Source: Lepidodermella squamata (lineage: Eukaryota > Gastrotricha). From it: a stretch of DNA of 64,000 nt. The notes below the pieces were generated by a model. It was not told the DNA's origin and ran no database searches. It saw nothing but the letters and a program-made list of their open reading frames with translations. The DNA is taken from positions 62,001 through 126,000 of the forward strand of contig JBLDXI010000035.1 in NCBI GenBank assembly GCA_047495785.1, given 5' to 3'. The position numbers and the translations under genes are program-made. Below, in pieces: positions 60,701 through 64,000 of this stretch; position 1 is the stretch's first letter; each line of letters begins with the position of its first letter.

Positions 60701-60774
60701 GCCACGGTATAGTATAGTGGTTAGTATTCCTCGTTGTGGCCGAGGTGACCCTGGTTCGACTCCAGGCCGTGGCA
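60701..60774 (+). tRNA. tRNA-His (GTG) with 2-bp insertion, unit 11
   Basis: Same two-base insertion after the acceptor stem as in unit 10. Confidence 0.8.
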
Positions 60775-60881
60775 GAGTCACACAGAACTCGAGACAGTGG
60801 CAGGCGGTTCAATTTTTTTAATTTATTGACAGTAAAGCTAGTTTTCCGTATAGCCAGCCAGCCAACCAAAAAGCTTACAGC

Positions 60882-60954
60882 TGATTCGGGCCGGGATTGA
60901 ACCGGCGACCTTCTGCGTGTTAGGCAGATGTGATAACCACTACACCACCGAACC
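60882..60954 (-). tRNA. tRNA-Val (AAC), unit 11
   Basis: Inverted copy. Confidence 0.95.
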
Positions 60955-61043
60955 GCTACATGCAAAGCGTGCCGTTGAACGCATTTAATCGCGCGAGGAT
61001 CAGTATACATCAGTCTATACATTTTACACTTGAGCAAAAGAAT

Positions 61044-61116
61044 CGCCCGATGTGGGGCTCGAACCCACGACCCTGGGATTAAGAGTCCCATGCTCTACCG
61101 ACTGAGCTAACCGGGC
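61044..61116 (-). tRNA. tRNA-Lys (CTT), unit 11
   Basis: Inverted copy. Confidence 0.95.
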
Positions 61117-61195
61117 TGGTGCAGAATTGTGTCAGCTGATACTACTGTCACGCCTTTCAGCGAATGACACAGCGTGTAGCTGAATAAAATTATTG

Positions 61196-61268
61196 CGAGG
61201 CTGCCAGGAGTCGAACCTGGAATCTTCTGATCCGTAGTCAGACGCGTTGTCCATTGCGCCACAACCCC
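61196..61268 (-). tRNA. tRNA-Arg (ACG), unit 11
   Basis: Inverted copy. Confidence 0.95.
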
Positions 61269-61541
61269 GTTGTACTGCAAGAATGATGAAATCGTATCAT
61301 CTTCGCTTAGTTCATGCTGCTTTCCTTTGTCTCTTGCTTTGTTAGCTCGCCGATAATAGTAGCGGCGTTCTGACCTTATGGGACGATACAGCTTTTCATG
61401 CTCTGTCCTTTAAACCTGGTTTCAGCGCAATCGAACAACCGACAATTATGTAATTTGTTCATTCGTCAATCAATCGTCACAACTTGTGCAAATGGCCGCC
61501 GCAGGCGTAACGCAGGTTTCACTCGTGAACAGGAGGCGAGA

Positions 61542-61613
61542 GGGGATATAGCTCAGTGGTAGAGCATTCGACTGCAGATCGAGAGGTCCCCGGTTCAAAC
61601 CCGGGTGTCCCCT
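61542..61613 (+). tRNA. tRNA-Cys (GCA), unit 11
   Basis: Inverted copy. Confidence 0.95.
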
Positions 61614-61700
61614 TCACATCTTTTTTCACTATACTGACTTGAGCATCGCATTTGCTTAGACATAAATGCGACCAGGAAAGGCTATTTGTTGCACCGTACA

Positions 61701-61717
61701 GCTTCTGTGGCGCAATT

Positions 61718-61757
<40 letters not shown>

Positions 61758-61774
61758 GAGCCCACCCAGGAGCG
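61701..61774 (+). tRNA. tRNA-Asn (GTT), unit 11
   Basis: Inverted copy. Confidence 0.95.
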
Positions 61775-61861
61775 CAAGCTTTTTGTTCATCAGACTGTCA
61801 AGCAAAGATGCCATAACAAGAAAGCCAACTCCTGGACCGACAGAATCAGGCAAAAACTTAG

Positions 61862-61943
61862 TGGCAGCGGTGGGATTCGAACCCACGCCCCCGAAGAGAC
61901 TGGTGCCTTAAACCAGCGCCTTAGACCGCTCGGCCACGCTACC
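61862..61943 (-). tRNA. tRNA-Leu (AAG), unit 11
   Basis: Inverted copy. Confidence 0.95.
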
Positions 61944-62012
61944 TTCTAGCGTAAATGCTGTCGGCAACGGCAGTTGGTTTGCAATGCAACAACAGGAGCG
62001 CAAAAAATCAAG

Positions 62013-62084
62013 TTCCCTGACCGGGAATCGAACCCGGGCCGCCGCGGTGAGAACGCGGAATCCTAACCACTAGACCATCAGGGA
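62013..62084 (-). tRNA. tRNA-Glu (CTC), unit 11
   Basis: Inverted copy. Confidence 0.95.
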
Positions 62085-62173
62085 AGTATGCGTACAATTA
62101 AGCTATTGCAATGATATACCTCTTCGAATAGGTTATTATCGATAGGATGCTAACGTAGCACACAAACTATCAA

Positions 62174-62246
62174 GGTTCTGTGGTGTAGTGGTTTAGCACT
62201 CTGGACTTTGAATCCAGCGACCCGAGTTCGACTCTCGGCAGGACCT
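62174..62246 (+). tRNA. tRNA-Gln (TTG), unit 11
   Basis: Inverted copy. Confidence 0.95.
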
Positions 62247-62330
62247 ACACAACTTTTGCTTAATCAACGCAAATTTAGTAATAGCTAAACTTGAATTGAC
62301 CCACCGGCCAGCAATAACCCAAATTTAATT

Positions 62331-62402
62331 GGCCTGTTGGTCTAGTGGTATGATTCTCGCTTAGGGTGCGAGAGGTCCCGGGTTCAATTCCCGGACAGGC
62401 CC
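62331..62402 (+). tRNA. tRNA-Pro (AGG), unit 11
   Basis: Inverted copy. Confidence 0.95.
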
Positions 62403-62487
62403 CAGCGTTTTTGGCTATAACAATAAGCGATGAGCTGACATGGTTCAGACGGTAAGCAAGCCAATACATGACGTCTTGCCGATCAAA

Positions 62488-62560
62488 GACTCCGTAGCTC
62501 AATTGGCAGAGCGTCTGACTCCAGATCAGAAGGTTGCGTGTTCAAGTCACGTCGGGGTCA
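62488..62560 (+). tRNA. tRNA-Trp (CCA), unit 11
   Basis: Inverted copy. Confidence 0.95.
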
Positions 62561-62643
62561 TCTGTTTTGACATAATATTCAAGTAGCTGCGCGCAATGAA
62601 AGTTGCTGTCAATTGGCATACCGAGTGACGCAGTATCAACAAT

Positions 62644-62716
62644 GGGGGATTAGCTCAAATGGTAGAGCGCTCGCTTAGCATGCGAGAGGTAACGGGATCG
62701 ACGCCCGTATCCTCCA
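62644..62716 (+). tRNA. tRNA-Ala (AGC), unit 11
   Basis: Inverted copy. Confidence 0.95.
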
Positions 62717-62793
62717 ATTATTTTGCAAATTTCTCCCACCTTTTATGCCTGTTAACCTTGGCACGAGTCATCGATTTCAATGAACGTCACGTC

Positions 62794-62864
62794 GGCTCAG
62801 TAGCTTAGTGGTAGAGCGTCTGCCTAGTAAGCAGAAGATCGAGGGTTCGATCCCCCCTGAGCCT
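62794..62864 (+). tRNA. tRNA-Thr (AGT), unit 11, one base short
   Basis: 71 nt: six Cs instead of seven close the T-stem, shortening it by one base. Confidence 0.88.
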
Positions 62865-62952
62865 GACTGAATGTCACATTTTGCTATCAGTAGCCCAAAT
62901 CACCTTCACCGATATGCCTTCAAATCGCCAAGCGGGGCCTTTGCTTTCACCT

Positions 62953-63026
62953 GGCCGCTTAGCTCAGTTGGTTAGAGCGTCGTGCTAATAACGCGAAGGT
63001 CGTGAGTTCGATCCTCCCAGTGGCCA
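62953..63026 (+). tRNA. tRNA-Ile (AAT), unit 11
   Basis: Inverted copy. Confidence 0.93.
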
Positions 63027-63122
63027 TAACTTTTTTGTTGCAATAGAGCGCATCCCACGTTGAGCCTAAACTTGTCAAGAATCAGGTTGGTATTGTTTAT
63101 TCCGGCACTGCGGCTCAGCAAA

Positions 63123-63208
63123 CCCGCGATAGCTCAGCTGGTAGAGCGGAGGACTGTAGATGTAACGCAGCAATCCTTAGGTCGGTGGTTCAAGTCCGCC
63201 TCGCGGGA
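63123..63208 (+). tRNA. tRNA-Tyr (GTA) with intron, unit 11
   Basis: Inverted copy. Confidence 0.95.
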
Positions 63209-63261
63209 GTTGTCACCTTTTTTGTCTGGACTTTTAGCGTCGGGTGTAAAAATTGAAGAGC

Positions 63262-63334
63262 CGCCGAGACCCGGGATCGAACCAGGGACCTTTAGATCTT
63301 CAGTCTAACGCTCTCCCAACTGAGCTATCTCGGC
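63262..63334 (-). tRNA. tRNA-Phe (GAA), unit 11
   Basis: Inverted copy; discriminator again G. Confidence 0.94.
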
Positions 63335-63486
63335 TTGACAAATTAGGGCAGCCAGATGTGACGGTTCCAATCTGTATATGCGGGGTTGGCAGCTGATTTT
63401 TCGGCATCCTCTGAAATATTCCGGCGGTAATGTGACTCATCAGAGTTTGCGATATGCCCCATGAGGCGTCGCCTTGTTTTAGAACA

Positions 63487-63568
63487 GTCGCTATGCCCGA
63501 GTGGTTAAGGGGTCTGACTCGAAATCAGATGCGGTTTCCGCGCGTAGGTTCGAATCCTACTGGCGACG
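63487..63568 (+). tRNA. tRNA-Ser (CGA), unit 12
   Basis: Inverted copy. Confidence 0.95.
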
Positions 63569-63667
63569 CTCAGTTTTTGGCATAAAAATGATAATAATAA
63601 TATATCGCGGGGTGGGCGACAGAAAGACTTGCTGAAAGAGACACACGTTGGGTTGGAATCAAGCAGC

Positions 63668-63738
63668 GCATCGGTGGTTCAGTGGTAGAATTCTCGCCTG
63701 CCACGCGGGAGGCCCGGGTTCGATTCCCGGCCGATGCA
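63668..63738 (+). tRNA. tRNA-Gly (GCC), unit 12
   Basis: Inverted copy. Confidence 0.95.
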
Positions 63739-63840
63739 ACTGCGCCAAGTCACATTTTTGAGTGCATTCGTCTGCATTCTGTTAAACCTAACATTGCATT
63801 GGCCTTGAAAGCTGTTCGATGATTGGTGACACTCATGCAA

Positions 63841-63912
63841 TCCTTGGTAGTATAGTGGTTAGTATCCCCGCCTGTCACGCGGGAGACCAGGGTTCGATTC
63901 CCTGCCAAGGAG
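63841..63912 (+). tRNA. tRNA-Asp (GTC), unit 12
   Basis: Inverted copy. Confidence 0.95.
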
Positions 63913-64000
63913 CATTCTCTTTTTGAAAACTTTCTGCATTTTTACCACAAGCTTATTGGAAAAAAACTAACGTCAGCCGTAACCGAGGCAAAAGTTTTTA

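Larger units (their letters stand above)
59985..63465 (-). repeat. tRNA array unit 11 (inverted, 20 tRNA genes)
   Basis: 3481 bp, reverse complement of the unit, starting at the Ser-CGA/Phe spacer. Shares the His insertion and the CAATAGCTT variant with unit 10, but has its own substitutions and one fewer C in Thr. Confidence 0.95.
26425..64000. repeat. Tandem tRNA mega-array, about 11.5 units of 3483 bp, about 204 tRNA genes
   Basis: Successive tRNA-Glu starts at 26465, 29948, 33431, 36916, 39407, 41898, 47538, 51021, 54504 and 57986 give periods of 3483, 3483, 3485, 2491, 2491, 5640 (transposon), 3483, 3483 and 3482 bp. From 59985 the same unit continues in reverse. Units differ by only a few substitutions and small indels. 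Each full unit has 20 tRNA genes, 8 on the plus and 12 on the minus strand (forward orientation), each with its own unrelated spacer. The array runs off the right edge. Confidence 0.97.
63466..64000 (-). repeat. tRNA array unit 12 (inverted, cut by window edge)
   Basis: Begins the next inverted unit with Ser-CGA, Gly and Asp; the Ser-GCT gene would start at the first base beyond the window. Confidence 0.95.

Noticed and set aside
26638-63308. Many recurring open frames of 65-150 codons across the array
   Set aside because: They run through tRNA genes and spacers, repeat with the unit, and share no protein features; they are shadows of the tRNA genes.
26425-64000. CRISPR array or bacterial tRNA operon
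   Set aside because: Units are 3.5 kb, genes lie on both strands with individual Pol III terminators, a tRNA-Tyr intron is in the eukaryotic position, and flanking genes are animal.
57986-64000. Inverted half as a pure sequencing foldback artefact
   Set aside because: The arms differ by several substitutions, a 1-base change in Thr and a 1-base difference after Glu. An artefact is less likely but not excluded without reads.

Overview
The window reads as nuclear DNA of an invertebrate animal. Genes have GT-AG introns, AATAAA signals follow the coding regions, exons are GC-rich and introns AT-rich. The proteins are animal housekeeping factors (P5B ATPase, Golgi/lysosomal NTPDase, COMMD6, NDUFB3, USO1/p115, VTI1A, NVL), and the tRNA genes are almost letter for letter like metazoan ones. 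Polypyrimidine-AG acceptors lie just upstream of several start codons, which would fit spliced-leader trans-splicing or short 5'UTR introns. I cannot name the phylum.

Bases 1-26100 hold seven protein genes, one on the minus strand and six on the plus strand. A P5B-type ATPase (ATP13A2/3 family) runs off the left edge. Then come an ENTPD4/7-like apyrase, a COMM-domain-only protein (COMMD6-like), complex I subunit NDUFB3, the Golgi tether USO1/p115 (7 exons), the Golgi Q-SNARE VTI1A (2 exons) and the ribosome-biogenesis AAA ATPase NVL (6 exons). USO1, VTI1A and the ENTPD4-like enzyme share the Golgi/endosome system, but nothing in the DNA shows co-regulation. Introns contain fold-back elements and antisense open frames that look like transposon debris.

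From about 26425 to the right edge, apart from one transposon, the window is a tandem array of a 3483-bp unit. Each full unit carries 20 tRNA genes on both strands: one for every amino acid except methionine, with serine twice (GCT and CGA). I count about 204 tRNA genes in 37.5 kb. Units 1-3 and 6-9 are full. Units 4 and 5 share a 994-bp deletion that removes Arg, Lys, Val, His and Ser-GCT. Unit 6 is split by a 2155-bp Tc1/mariner-type transposon with TA target duplication and 37-bp inverted ends; it carries an intact transposase gene and a second, opposite-strand SANT/Myb-like gene. Unit 9 has a tRNA-Asp that lost its anticodon. In unit 10 the array flips orientation inside tRNA-Ser(CGA) at an 8-bp microhomology (59985-59992), and continues inverted to the window end.

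The array is the outstanding feature: a nearly complete decoding set packed into one repeat and amplified as a block. It resembles in principle the Xenopus 3.18-kb tDNA repeat and the Entamoeba tRNA arrays, but is far more comprehensive per unit.
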